DNA of 64,000 nt, taken from assembly GCA_030536995.1 (NCBI GenBank), contig JAUNOY010000007.1:1-64000 (forward strand). Reading direction: 5' to 3'. Source of the DNA: Eubacteriales bacterium. Its GTDB lineage: Bacteria > Bacillota > Clostridia > Lachnospirales > Lachnospiraceae. Positions within the stretch are counted from its first letter, which is position 1, and every line of letters starts with the position of its first letter. The position numbers and the translations under genes are program-made. This document shows positions 34,868 through 44,005 of the stretch, in pieces. The notes under the pieces were generated by a model. That model was not told the DNA's origin, made no database searches, and worked only from the letters and a program-made list of their open reading frames with translations.

Positions 34868-35848
34868 TCAGATAAGATTTGCCACTTTATTTGTGAAATT
34901 CACAAAAGGCTTTCGCGAAAGCACCCAGACAAGGGCAACGCAAAATGCAATCAGGGCAAGACTCTCCCCATTAGTCTCCACGGAATAAAGCACTGTAGAA
35001 CCATATTTAAAACAGCTGTACACAAGTCCGTGAAAAATATAAATTGCCATCGTTCTCTGTCCCAGATAGGAATACGGGCGTTTCTGTGTCGGAAGTACAA
35101 GCATGAACGCATATACCAGAAGGAACGAAATCCCGTAACAAAGAAGACGAATCACTGCACCTTCCAGATTCCCCTGTTCCATATCCGCATAAGAATAACG
35201 TCCATAGAATATATACCAGCTCAAAGTCCTGTGTACCTTATCTGCAAAGAGAAAAAGCGTCAGTCCGCCAAGAAGGGCAAGAGCGCCAAGATGACCTGCT
35301 CTGGTTCTGTATTTTTCCAGTTTTCTGCTGTCGAAATCGAGCCCTGCAAGGAAAAACGGGAAGAAAAATACAATACGCGGGATAGAAAGAAAGTTACCAA
35401 ACTGCGTATATCCAATCAGAAGCCCGGCAGCAACGGACCATGCCAGATGATGGGGAATTTTCTGAACCAGAGGCGCCGCAATACGCCATACAAAAAGCGC
35501 CATCAGATACCACAGGGTAAATTTCGGTCTTGCAAAATAAAGGCCTGTGCTTTTATCAAGAACCAGTGTATACAGAAAATAGTATATGAGTTCATAGGTA
35601 AAATACGGGATAACCAGACTTTTCACCAGCTTCTTTATGGATGGAATCTGCTTGGAAAAATATCCCGATATAAAGATAAACGCCGGCATATGAAATGCCG
35701 AAATTGCCCATTTCAACTCATATAAATAGGGATTCTGCTCGCAGCAGGGATCAATGAAATGTCCAATCACTACCAATAAAATCAATAATACTTTATAGTT
35801 GTCAAAAAGATATTCTCTACTGTCTTTGTTCAATAACTTATGCCTCAT
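34868..35848 (-). CDS. Acyltransferase family 3 membrane protein
   Basis: A 326-residue integral membrane acyltransferase of the OafA/NodX/fucose-4-O-acetylase type. It starts with REYLFDNYKVLLILLVVIGHFIDP, where the first helix holds the conserved His, and shows about ten hydrophobic segments. WAISAFHMPAFIFISGYF is the typical second region. These proteins acetylate sugars on cell-surface polymers; the substrate is unknown. Single gene between the deo operon terminator and the metallopeptidase. Confidence 0.87.
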   Translation of the reverse strand: MRHKLLNKDSREYLFDNYKVLLILLVVIGHFIDPCCEQNPYLYELKWAISAFHMPAFIFISGYFSKQIPSIKKLVKSLVIPYFTYELIYYFLYTLVLDKSTGLYFARPKFTLWYLMALFVWRIAAPLVQKIPHHLAWSVAAGLLIGYTQFGNFLSIPRIVFFFPFFLAGLDFDSRKLEKYRTRAGHLGALALLGGLTLFLFADKVHRTLSWYIFYGRYSYADMEQGNLEGAVIRLLCYGISFLLVYAFMLVLPTQKRPYSYLGQRTMAIYIFHGLVYSCFKYGSTVLYSVETNGESLALIAFCVALVWVLSRKPFVNFTNKVANLI

Positions 35849-35895
35849 CTTTCTGCCGGATTAATTGTGATTTTTGTTTTATTTTTACATAACAA

Positions 35896-35931
35896 CAGAC
35901 CCGGTCAGTGCTATTTTACGTTCCGGGTCTG
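35896..35931 (-). terminator. Terminator of the deo operon
   Basis: CAGACCCGG (35896-35904) pairs perfectly with CCGGGTCTG (35923-35931), 35 bases after the deoC stop. A weak T-rich stretch follows on the minus strand. Confidence 0.65.
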
Positions 35932-35965
35932 AAAAATTCAAGAAAAATATTTTTAAAGTCTCACA

Positions 35966-36634
35966 TTAATATCCTGTACCATCGTCTGTATTCTTAATGA
36001 TTTTAACTATACGACTGGTTCCCAGACGATCTGCACCCAGACGGATAAACTCTTCTGCATCCTCAAGGGAGGAAATTCCGCCTGCTGCTTTTACTTTAAC
36101 CTCAGGACCTACATGCTTACGCATAAGCTCTACATCTGCAAAAGTCGCACCTGATTTGGAGAAGCCTGTGGAAGTTTTAATATACTCTGCTCCGGCTTTT
36201 GTTACGATTTCGCACATTTTAATCTTTTCTTCCTCTGTAAGAAGACAGGTTTCAATGATAACCTTAAGGATTTTTCCGTTACATGCTTCATGGATGCTGC
36301 GGATTTCTTCTTCCAGTTCATCATATTTTTTGTCTTTTAACAGACCGATATTGATTACCATATCAATTTCTTCTGCTCCGTTTGCAATGGCGTCTTTCGT
36401 CTCAAAAACCTTTGTGGCAGTTGTGCTGTAGCCATTTGGAAAACCGATTACTGTACAGATGGGAAGCTTCCCGTCTACATATTCCACGCACTGTTTCACA
36501 TAGGAAGCCGGAATGCAAGCAGATGCTGCTCCGTATTTCATACCGTCGTCCAGAATCTGACGAATCTCTTCCCAGGTTGCTGTCTGTGTTAATAAAGTGT
36601 GGTCTACTTTACTTAAAATCTCTTTTTTATCCAT
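35966..36634 (-). CDS. deoC: Deoxyribose-phosphate aldolase
   Basis: A 222-residue class I aldolase that splits 2-deoxyribose 5-phosphate into acetaldehyde and glyceraldehyde 3-phosphate. The Schiff-base lysine is in EYIKTSTGF, with a second lysine in VKVKAAGGI. It opens with LSKVDHTLL as usual. Last gene of the nucleoside salvage run (punA-cdd-udp-deoB-deoC), completing the path from deoxynucleosides to glycolysis. Confidence 0.96.
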   Translation of the reverse strand: MDKKEILSKVDHTLLTQTATWEEIRQILDDGMKYGAASACIPASYVKQCVEYVDGKLPICTVIGFPNGYSTTATKVFETKDAIANGAEEIDMVINIGLLKDKKYDELEEEIRSIHEACNGKILKVIIETCLLTEEEKIKMCEIVTKAGAEYIKTSTGFSKSGATFADVELMRKHVGPEVKVKAAGGISSLEDAEEFIRLGADRLGTSRIVKIIKNTDDGTGY

Positions 36635-36677
36635 AATAATCCTCTCTTCTCTCGCATATATTACAAGGTTTCGTTAC

Positions 36678-37868
36678 TTATATCAATTTATCCAGAACAG
36701 AATATCCGATTGTTCCATCCGGCATTTTCACACCAAAGTTGTCTGCAATTGTTGCTCCGATTACAGCGAACGTATCTGTATTTTCCAACTTTCCGCATCC
36801 TGTCAGAGATGGGGAATAAGCTATGAAAGGAACCTTTTCTCTGGTGTGATCCGTCCCTGTATGCGTCGGATCATTTCCGTGGTCTGCGGTAATGATCAGC
36901 AAATCATCTTCCCGAAGTGTCTTCAGAAGTTCTCCGAGATTTTTGTCAAACTTCTCCAGTTCCTGTGCATATCCCTCTACATTACGGCGATGTCCCCACA
37001 GCGCGTCAAAGTCAACAAGATTGGTAAAGCATAAGCCCTCAAAATCTCTATTTGCAATTTCAATGGTCTGTTCCATTCCATGTACGGAGCTTTTTGACTT
37101 ATTGGATTCTGTCAGTCCCTCCCCGTCAAAAATATCAAAGATTTTGCCAACGGAAATCACATCAAAACCAGCTTCCTTCAGTACATCCAGTACTGTTCTT
37201 CCATATGGTTTAAGAGCATAATCATGGCGGTTGGATGTTCGCTTAAATTCACCTTTCTTTTTTCCCACATAAGGTCTGGCAATAACTCTTCCAACCTTCC
37301 ATTCATCTTTCATCGTCAGCTCTCTTGCAATTTCACAGCAACGGTAAAGCTCATCCAGTCCAAATGTTTCCTCATTTCCGCATATCTGAAGAACTGAATC
37401 TGCAGACGTATAAACAATCATATGACCGGTTGCAATTTCTTCCTCTGCCAGTTCATCCAGAATTTCCGTACCACTGGCACTTTTATTTCCAATAATAACA
37501 CGTCCTGTCCTTGCAGATAACTCGTCAAGAAGCTCTTTGGGAAAACCGTTCTCTGTGAAAGTTTTAAATGGCGTTGTAATGTGAAGTCCCATCATTTCCC
37601 AGTGACCGGTCATCGTATCTTTGCCCACACTGGCCTCAGACATTTCCATATAATATCCCTGAGGATTTTCAACCGGTGCTACTCCCTCCAGCGTATGAAG
37701 GTTTGCAATTCCCAGCTTCTGAAAATTCGGAATCTGGAAATTCTCTGTTCTCTGTGCAATATGTCCAAGAGTATCAGTTCCTGCATCTCCGTAATCCGCA
37801 GCATCGGGAAGAGCGCCGATTCCCATGGAATCTACTACAATTGTGAAAATACGTTTAAATTTTTTCAA
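36678..37868 (-). CDS. deoB: Phosphopentomutase
   Basis: A 396-residue alkaline-phosphatase-fold mutase that converts (deoxy)ribose 1-phosphate to the 5-phosphate. N-terminal metal site: [18 protein letters not shown]-terminal metal site: [24 protein letters not shown] place the start at TTG 37868, seven to eight bases after AAGGGAG, which gives the usual length; an ATG at 37901 would add 11 residues and overlap udp. It takes the product of the two phosphorylases upstream and hands it to DeoC. Confidence 0.94.
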   Translation of the reverse strand: MKKFKRIFTIVVDSMGIGALPDAADYGDAGTDTLGHIAQRTENFQIPNFQKLGIANLHTLEGVAPVENPQGYYMEMSEASVGKDTMTGHWEMMGLHITTPFKTFTENGFPKELLDELSARTGRVIIGNKSASGTEILDELAEEEIATGHMIVYTSADSVLQICGNEETFGLDELYRCCEIARELTMKDEWKVGRVIARPYVGKKKGEFKRTSNRHDYALKPYGRTVLDVLKEAGFDVISVGKIFDIFDGEGLTESNKSKSSVHGMEQTIEIANRDFEGLCFTNLVDFDALWGHRRNVEGYAQELEKFDKNLGELLKTLREDDLLIITADHGNDPTHTGTDHTREKVPFIAYSPSLTGCGKLENTDTFAVIGATIADNFGVKMPDGTIGYSVLDKLI

Positions 37869-37897
37869 CGGAACACTCCCTTTCTTAGTTGAATCTC

Positions 37898-38677
37898 TCA
37901 TTTCTCTTTATCTGCTTTGATAAGCTTACGAATAGCTTCAACCGCAACCTTGATTGCTGATTCTGTGTCGTGAACAATCGGATTATCAAGCCCTGCCGCA
38001 TTTCTCTCCTGATTTCCCACTACGAGGAAATCAGAACCGCAGCGTACTCTTAAATGACTAGCCACAATAAACAGAGCAGCAGATTCCATCTCGGAAGCCT
38101 TGCATCCGAGGCGTTTCCATGCTTCCCATTTATTTAAAAGCTCATAACTTACAGGCATTCTTTCCGGCTCATGCTGTCCGTAGAAAGCATCCTTACACTG
38201 TACAACACCTGCATGATAAGTATAGCCGCACTCTTTCGCAGCAGCTACAAGGGCATTGGTAACCTCCAGATCTGCCACTGCCGGAAACTCAATAGGAGCA
38301 TACTCTTTACTGGTTCCCTCCATACGGATAGCTCCTGTGGCAACTACAATGTCTCCACCTTTTACATTCATTTCCATTCCACCGCAGGTTCCTACACGGA
38401 TAAAAGTATCTGCACCGCAAAGCGCCAGTTCTTCCATTGCAATGGATGCGGATGGTCCGCCTATTCCGGTAGATGTTACACTTACCTTCTCTCCATCAAG
38501 ATATCCAGTATAGGTTACATATTCTCTGCTGTCAGCCACCAAAACCGGATCATCAAAAAATTTTGCGATTTTCGCACAGCGTTTCGGATCTCCCGGCAAA
38601 ATCACATAACGGCCTACATCGCCTTTACGAATCTGTAAATGATACTGTAATCCAACTTCTCCTGAATAATTCTGCAT
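37898..38677 (-). CDS. udp: Uridine phosphorylase
   Basis: A 259-residue nucleoside phosphorylase-I family enzyme. [17 protein letters not shown] is the phosphate-binding start, [22 protein letters not shown] is the middle and [16 protein letters not shown] holds the ribose-binding EMES. The overall likeness is to uridine phosphorylase rather than the purine DeoD type. It splits uridine or deoxyuridine with phosphate. It starts 15 bases after cdd; cytidine deaminase makes its substrate. Confidence 0.92.
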   Translation of the reverse strand: MQNYSGEVGLQYHLQIRKGDVGRYVILPGDPKRCAKIAKFFDDPVLVADSREYVTYTGYLDGEKVSVTSTGIGGPSASIAMEELALCGADTFIRVGTCGGMEMNVKGGDIVVATGAIRMEGTSKEYAPIEFPAVADLEVTNALVAAAKECGYTYHAGVVQCKDAFYGQHEPERMPVSYELLNKWEAWKRLGCKASEMESAALFIVASHLRVRCGSDFLVVGNQERNAAGLDNPIVHDTESAIKVAVEAIRKLIKADKEK

Positions 38678-38692
38678 CTGCTTTTCCTCCTT

Positions 38693-39139
38693 TTAGCGGG
38701 CCAGATTCTCCGGTCCAAATCCCAGTGGAAGTAATTCCTCCAGCTTAAAGTTCAAAACTCCGCCCTTTCCGTCCTCCAGAAGTATCCGAAATTCCTGCGG
38801 GTCGCAAAATTCCCGCATTATCTGACGGCATACGCCGCAGGGCGCACAGGTTTCTTTTGCCTCCGTATCGCTGGCTCCTCCTACAATAGCGATTGCCGCA
38901 AATTCTCTCTCCCCTTCTGAAACAGCCTTAAAAAATGCAGTCCGCTCTGCACAGTTCGTGGGAGTGTACGAAGCATTTTCAATGTTGCATCCCAGATATA
39001 CCTTTCCCTTCTTTGTCAGAAGAGCCGCTCCCACCTGAAATCCGGAATAAGGCGTGTAGGCATGTTTTCTGGCTTCATGGGCAAGTTCAATCAGCTTTTT
39101 TTCTTCCAATGTATTTTCGCTGAATATTTTCTCATCCAT
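38693..39139 (-). CDS. cdd: Cytidine deaminase
   Basis: A 148-residue deaminase turning cytidine into uridine. Zinc ligands and the catalytic Glu are in NCAERTAFF and PCGVCRQ, the three-cysteine form of the small tetrameric enzymes. The ATG at 39139 has GGAG upstream and overlaps the punA stop by eight bases, indicating coupled translation; a TTG five codons earlier is less likely. The C-terminal part is longer than in the shortest members by about ten residues. Confidence 0.94.
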   Translation of the reverse strand: MDEKIFSENTLEEKKLIELAHEARKHAYTPYSGFQVGAALLTKKGKVYLGCNIENASYTPTNCAERTAFFKAVSEGEREFAAIAIVGGASDTEAKETCAPCGVCRQIMREFCDPQEFRILLEDGKGGVLNFKLEELLPLGFGPENLAR

Positions 39140-39974
39140 TTTCTTTTTCTCCAATAAGACGGATTGTTTCCGTTACCAGCATCCTGAATTCTTTCGCAAC
39201 ACGGTCTGCTGTTTCCTGAACCTCTTTGTGATTAAGAGGCTGTGCAGACATTCCTGCCGCAAGATTGGTGATACAGGAAATTCCACACACCTTCATTCCC
39301 ATATGGTTGGCTGCCATAGCTTCACAGGCTGTGCTCATTCCCGCTGCATCAGCTCCCCAGGTTCTGCACATTCTAATTTCCGCAGGCGTTTCATAATTCG
39401 GCCCTGTAAACTGCATATATACGCCCTGCTGTATAGTCACCTGAATATTCCTTGCCGCCTGTCTGATTATCTGACGAAGTTCTTTTTTATATACTTCACT
39501 CATATCCGGAAATCTTGGTCCCAGTTCATCAAGATTCGATCCGATAAGGGGACTTGGAATTGCCGTTGTAATATGATCGGTAATCATCATCAAATCTCCC
39601 GGCTGGAAGTTATAATTTACTCCGCCTGCCGCATTGGTCAGAATGATGGTCTTTGCTCCCAGAAGTCCCATCAGTCTTGTTGGAAGCACCACATCCGACA
39701 TATCATAGCCTTCATAATAATGTACACGCCCCTGCATGGCCACTACAGGAACCCCTTTTACATATCCGAAAAGGAATCGTCCCTGATGACCTGCTACTGT
39801 CGAAACAGGAAATCCCTCAATATCAGAGTATTCCAGAGTCTCCACGATATCCATCTCCTGCGCATATTCTCCCAGCCCCGAACCTAGAATCAGCGCAACC
39901 TCCGGTTTAAAAGTTATTTTACTTTTTACTGCATTTGTACATGTAATCAGTTTTTCATAAATTTTATTTCCCAT
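39132..39974 (-). CDS. punA: Purine-nucleoside phosphorylase
   Basis: A 280-residue trimeric-type purine nucleoside phosphorylase. Marks are ALILGSGLGEYA (phosphate loop), TVAGHQGRFLFG, ILTNAAGGVNYNFQPGDLMMITDHI and CEAMAANHMGMKVCGISCITNLAAGM. It frees guanine or hypoxanthine from nucleosides and yields (deoxy)ribose 1-phosphate for DeoB. It follows the Crp-type regulator by only four bases. Confidence 0.94.
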   Translation of the reverse strand: MGNKIYEKLITCTNAVKSKITFKPEVALILGSGLGEYAQEMDIVETLEYSDIEGFPVSTVAGHQGRFLFGYVKGVPVVAMQGRVHYYEGYDMSDVVLPTRLMGLLGAKTIILTNAAGGVNYNFQPGDLMMITDHITTAIPSPLIGSNLDELGPRFPDMSEVYKKELRQIIRQAARNIQVTIQQGVYMQFTGPNYETPAEIRMCRTWGADAAGMSTACEAMAANHMGMKVCGISCITNLAAGMSAQPLNHKEVQETADRVAKEFRMLVTETIRLIGEKENG

Positions 39975-39978
39975 ATCA

Positions 39979-40701
39979 TCACCTCTCTATTAATGCTGAT
40001 ACTGTTTCATTCATCTTCATATATTGTTCTCTGTTTATGCTGAATTTGTTTCCTTCTTTTGTGATCCAGCCGTTTTCATAGAATTTTTTTACCGCACGGT
40101 TTACTGTACGGACACAAAGTCCCGTCATCTCTGAAATCTCCGCTCTGGAAGATGTCACAAAGAACACGCCGTTTTTTTCGTTTTTCTTATAATTGTCCAC
40201 AAGGTAAAGCGCCAACCTGTCGGCGCCCTGTAAAAACAGATAGGCTCTGCTTTTTCTGTCTGTCTCAAGTAAATAGCGTCCCACTGTTTTTGCTTCTCTT
40301 TTCAATGCATTGATATCTGTGTTTAACCATTTTTCGTAGCTGCGCTTGGGAATTTTTATGGCAATACAAGGTGTCACCGTTTCTATCGTAGCCGTATATG
40401 CCGGGAGATCGAGTACAAGCTCCATTCCTCCCATTGCTTCCAAGGCATCTACTCTCATAAAATCATATACAATTCCGTAAATTCTGTAATCTGCTGCCCG
40501 GACAATTCCTTTGATAATGAGATAAATGTACGTAACCGGTTCATTTTCTCTGATAAAGGTATAGTCCTTTTCCATTTTAATAATCTGAAAAGAATCAATG
40601 AGCCACTTTGGCGCGCCGGCAAAATACGCCTTCAAATCTTCATACTTCTCTTTATCCACTTCTCCAAGTACAGATATTGCATCATATAAATATTCACCCA
40701 T
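39979..40701 (-). CDS. Crp/Fnr family transcriptional regulator
   Basis: A 240-residue regulator with an N-terminal cyclic-nucleotide-binding-like beta-barrel (VTYIYLIIKGIVRAADYR; MGGMELVLDLPAYTATIETVTP) and a C-terminal winged helix (SRAEISEMTGLCVRTVNRAVKKFYENGWI). The typical cAMP-binding arginine motif is not clear, and the Fnr cysteine cluster is absent, so the ligand is unknown. It is the first gene of the downstream salvage group (regulator-punA-cdd-udp-deoB-deoC), and control of nucleoside uptake and breakdown is the natural inference. Confidence 0.88.
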   Translation of the reverse strand: MGEYLYDAISVLGEVDKEKYEDLKAYFAGAPKWLIDSFQIIKMEKDYTFIRENEPVTYIYLIIKGIVRAADYRIYGIVYDFMRVDALEAMGGMELVLDLPAYTATIETVTPCIAIKIPKRSYEKWLNTDINALKREAKTVGRYLLETDRKSRAYLFLQGADRLALYLVDNYKKNEKNGVFFVTSSRAEISEMTGLCVRTVNRAVKKFYENGWITKEGNKFSINREQYMKMNETVSALIER

Positions 40702-40726
40702 GATTCTTCACCTCGTTTAGGAAAAC

Positions 40727-40756
40727 GGGCTGCCCCACTTATCTGTGCGGCAGCCC
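40727..40756 (-). terminator. Terminator between the nucleoside importer and the Crp-type regulator
   Basis: GGGCTGCC (40727-40734) pairs with GGCAGCCC (40749-40756); GTTTTCC follows on the minus strand. It would end or reduce transcription from the importer genes. Confidence 0.7.
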
Positions 40757-40804
40757 TTTCTTTAATATCAGACGGGTATTTCAAAACCGTCCAAGTACAT
40801 TTGA

Positions 40805-41869
40805 TTAGTTAATAAGTTCGACTTTCACAACTTCTGCAGGCACACCTGTTGCGTCTTCTGCAACAGTATCGTTTTCTACTTTAATTGTTCCGTCAACCAG
40901 ACCCTGGAAAAGCTCGTCATATTTTGCCTGGTCAAATTTTTCAAATTTAGATGTTTCCATCGGTAATAAGATACCGTTATCTGCTGCTGTCAGAGTTACG
41001 GATTTTCCGCCCTCAAAAGTTCCGTCATAGTAGGATTTTACTGTGTTGTATACGGAATCACCAAGATTCTTCATAGCAGATGTAATAACTGTGTCAGACT
41101 CTACAGACTGGTCAACGTCTACACCGATTACTTTACCGCCGGAAGTTTCTGCTGCTTTCATAACAGAGTTTCCAACTGCGCCGCCACATGCGAAAATTAC
41201 TTCTGTTCCCTCGTTATACCATGCAGCTGCTTTCGCATTGTTTTCCGGAGTTGCATCAAAGTTTCCTACATAGGTGTATTTCATGGAAACGTCTTTCACA
41301 CCAAGGTCTTTTGCTGCTGCATCAGCGCCCTGAATAAAGCCGTAGCCGTAACGAATAACTGCAGGAACTGCAATACCGCCCATGAAACCAAGTTTTGTGT
41401 AACCTTCTGCTACTGCTGCATAGCCTGCAAGATAACCGGCCTGCTCTTCAGCATAGAAGATAGACTCAACATTTTTTTCAATTCTCGGTCCGCTTGCCGG
41501 ATCTGTTGGCGCTGCATCAATAATGATAAAATTTACATCCGGATATTTATCCTGTGCTTCCAGAACAGGATACTCAAACAGAAAGCCCGGTGTAACAATA
41601 ACTTTTGCTCCGCCTTTTACTGCAAGGTCGATAGAGGTCAGACAAGCTGCGTCTGATTTTTCTGCCGGCTTATAGTATTTGCAGGTAAGATTATTGTCTT
41701 TCGCATAAGCCTCAAGGCCTTCCCAGGAACCCTGGTTGAAAGATTTGTCATCAATGGTTCCAACGTCTGTAATCAGGGCAAGCTCGTATCCTTCTGCTGC
41801 CTGAACTGTTGCTGCTCCGCCAAGTGCCATAACACCTGCTAATAATAAACTTAATAATTTTTTTCTCAT
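40805..41869 (-). CDS. BMP family nucleoside-binding protein of an ABC importer
   Basis: A 354-residue periplasmic-binding-type protein of the Bmp/Med family, homologous to nucleoside receptors such as PnrA. It has a signal peptide (KKLLSLLLAGVMALGGAATVQAAE) without a lipobox Cys, which is unusual for a Gram-positive importer receptor, normally lipid-anchored. The mature part begins ELALITDVGTIDDKSFNQGSWEG, the family signature, and contains GFLFEYPVLEAQ and VGVDVDQS. It is followed by a terminator and preceded by the two permeases and the ATPase. Confidence 0.92.
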   Translation of the reverse strand: MRKKLLSLLLAGVMALGGAATVQAAEGYELALITDVGTIDDKSFNQGSWEGLEAYAKDNNLTCKYYKPAEKSDAACLTSIDLAVKGGAKVIVTPGFLFEYPVLEAQDKYPDVNFIIIDAAPTDPASGPRIEKNVESIFYAEEQAGYLAGYAAVAEGYTKLGFMGGIAVPAVIRYGYGFIQGADAAAKDLGVKDVSMKYTYVGNFDATPENNAKAAAWYNEGTEVIFACGGAVGNSVMKAAETSGGKVIGVDVDQSVESDTVITSAMKNLGDSVYNTVKSYYDGTFEGGKSVTLTAADNGILLPMETSKFEKFDQAKYDELFQGLVDGTIKVENDTVAEDATGVPAEVVKVELIN

Positions 41870-41924
41870 GATTTCTTCCTCCTTTGGATTATTTATGAAA
41901 AATTAATAAGTTACACGTAATAAA

Positions 41925-42878
41925 TCATCTGCTTCCCTTGTCATATGGAATTCCCTCTGCTCTCGGAGCCTGGGATTTCTTAGATGAGAAGATCAGTACG
42001 ATCAGTGTGGCAACATAAGGTATCGTCTTATAAATCTCATTTGGAATCGGCAGAGATTTCAGCACAGGAATTGCTGAGTATGCACTTGCCAGAGTCTTCA
42101 TGATTCCGAAGAAAAATGCTGCCATAAGTATTTTGTTGCTTCGCCACTGTCCAAAAATCAGAACAGCGATAGCAAGGAAGCCGTATCCGGCTACCGTTGC
42201 ATTAAAGTTTGTGGAGGTCGGCACTACAAATACCAGACCACCAATTCCTGCAAGCACACCAGAAATAATAACGCCTGCATAACGAATCCTTCCTACATTT
42301 ACACCAACGGAATCCGCTGCCCCCGGATGCTCACCGCAGGCGCGGAGGCGAAGACCAAATCTTGTTTTTTTGATAACAAAGGCTGCCACAAGGAAAATCC
42401 CGATACCAATAAAAGTTGTGATATAGCAATTCTGGAAAAACATAGGTCCGATAACAGGGATGCTTCCGAGAACGGGTACCTTCGCAATATAGAAAGTATC
42501 TGTAAAAGGAATCTGCTGAGATCCCTGAATCATACGAGCTGCATAAATTGCAAATGCCGGTGCAAACATATTCAGAGCTGTACCACTGATCGTCTGATCG
42601 GCTTTCATATTAATAGAAGCGAATGCGTGAAGCAGGGAAAAGATTCCACCTACTGCACCTGCAATCAGGACTGCCAGTATCAGAAGTGTCTGTCCACTGA
42701 TACGTTCCTGGAAAATGTTGATAAAGAAAATCCCCACAAAGGCTCCCATAACCATGATACCTTCCAGAGCAATGTTAATCACACCGCTTCGTTCGGAATA
42801 CATTGCACCTATTGCTACAATCAGAAGCGGAATTGCAAAGTACATTGTCTGCTGAATGATAAAATATAATACGCTCAT
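41925..42878 (-). CDS. Nucleoside ABC transporter permease (NupQ-like)
   Basis: A 317-residue permease of the branched-chain amino acid/ribose type (BPD_transp_2). It has about nine hydrophobic segments and typical sequences: ERSGVINIALEGIMVMGAF, QTISGTALNMFAPAF and RFGLRLRACGEHPGAADSVGVNV. With the partner permease it forms the channel of the BMP importer. It starts two bases after that partner's stop. Confidence 0.93.
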   Translation of the reverse strand: MSVLYFIIQQTMYFAIPLLIVAIGAMYSERSGVINIALEGIMVMGAFVGIFFINIFQERISGQTLLILAVLIAGAVGGIFSLLHAFASINMKADQTISGTALNMFAPAFAIYAARMIQGSQQIPFTDTFYIAKVPVLGSIPVIGPMFFQNCYITTFIGIGIFLVAAFVIKKTRFGLRLRACGEHPGAADSVGVNVGRIRYAGVIISGVLAGIGGLVFVVPTSTNFNATVAGYGFLAIAVLIFGQWRSNKILMAAFFFGIMKTLASAYSAIPVLKSLPIPNEIYKTIPYVATLIVLIFSSKKSQAPRAEGIPYDKGSR

Positions 42879-42880
42879 GC

Positions 42881-44005
42881 TTATGCCTCCTTTCCTTTAT
42901 CTGAACTTCTGCGTTCTGCCTTTTTTGCCCGTTTCATCTGAATTCGGTGAATCATGTTTTTGAAAAGAAGGGATAAGGCTCCGCAATAAACAATTGCTGC
43001 GATAATAATGTCAATCGCCTCTGATACAAAATCAAAAAGCTGCATGTTGTAACCGCCTACGGTAATATGTCCGATGAAAAGGCCGGAAAACAGAATACCG
43101 ATTGGATTAGATAATCCGAGAAGGGCTACGGAAATTCCGGAAAAACCTTCCGGTGCAATAATATCAAGAACCTGAAGATATTTGCCTGAACCTGCAAGAT
43201 ACAGCAATGCTCCTCCAAGCCCTGCAAGTGCGCCGGAGATTACCATGGAAAGAACGATGTTTCTCTTTTCGTTGATTCCGGCATATTTACTTGCGGACGG
43301 ATTAAGTCCGCAGGCTTTCAGCTCGTATCCAAAAGTTGTTTTGTTTAAAATAATATAAATCAGGATTACACAGATGATTGCTATGAAGATACCGATATTC
43401 AGGCTTGCTCCTACAAAAATCTTATCCATTCCCGCTTTCGGCAGAATCGCACTCTTCGCCACTGCTACAGACTGATTTTTAAGCGGATCATAAATATAAT
43501 TTCTTACCAGAAGATTTACTATATACATACCGATATAGTTCATCATAATTGCCGAAATAACTTCATTTACATTAAAGAATGCTTTCAGGATTCCGGGTAT
43601 ACTTCCCACCAGAGCTCCTACAAGGATTGCCGCCAGAAGTGCTACAAGCCAATGGATAGCCGGAGGAAGAAATGTCCATTTCACTCCCACATATACAGCA
43701 GCAAAAGCTCCTGCTGTAAACTGTCCGGATGCACCGATGTTAAAAAGTCCTGTTTTAAATGCAAAACCTACGGAAAGACCTGTCATAATAATAGGTGTTG
43801 CATAATAGAGAACGTCTCCCACACCCTTCATTCCGTCTGTGAATCCGCCTTTTATAATCATCAAAAATCCATTTACTGCCTGCTGAGGATTACTCGCAAG
43901 GAGAATAAGGAATCCAAACAGAAGACCACATATAATTGCCAGAATGGAAGAACTGAAATTAATGAAGCCTTCCCCTTTAAATATTGATTTACGTTTACTG
44001 TTCAT
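42881..44005 (-). CDS. Nucleoside ABC transporter permease (NupP-like)
   Basis: A 374-residue permease with about ten hydrophobic segments and a long basic C-terminal tail (MKRAKKAERRSSDKGKEA). Family marks: AFKTGLFNIGASGQFTAGAF, NVNEVISAIMMNYIGMY and FGYELKACGLNPSASKYAGIN. It overlaps the end of the ATPase gene by 11 bases, so the importer subunits are translationally coupled. Confidence 0.93.
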   Translation of the reverse strand: MNSKRKSIFKGEGFINFSSSILAIICGLLFGFLILLASNPQQAVNGFLMIIKGGFTDGMKGVGDVLYYATPIIMTGLSVGFAFKTGLFNIGASGQFTAGAFAAVYVGVKWTFLPPAIHWLVALLAAILVGALVGSIPGILKAFFNVNEVISAIMMNYIGMYIVNLLVRNYIYDPLKNQSVAVAKSAILPKAGMDKIFVGASLNIGIFIAIICVILIYIILNKTTFGYELKACGLNPSASKYAGINEKRNIVLSMVISGALAGLGGALLYLAGSGKYLQVLDIIAPEGFSGISVALLGLSNPIGILFSGLFIGHITVGGYNMQLFDFVSEAIDIIIAAIVYCGALSLLFKNMIHRIQMKRAKKAERRSSDKGKEA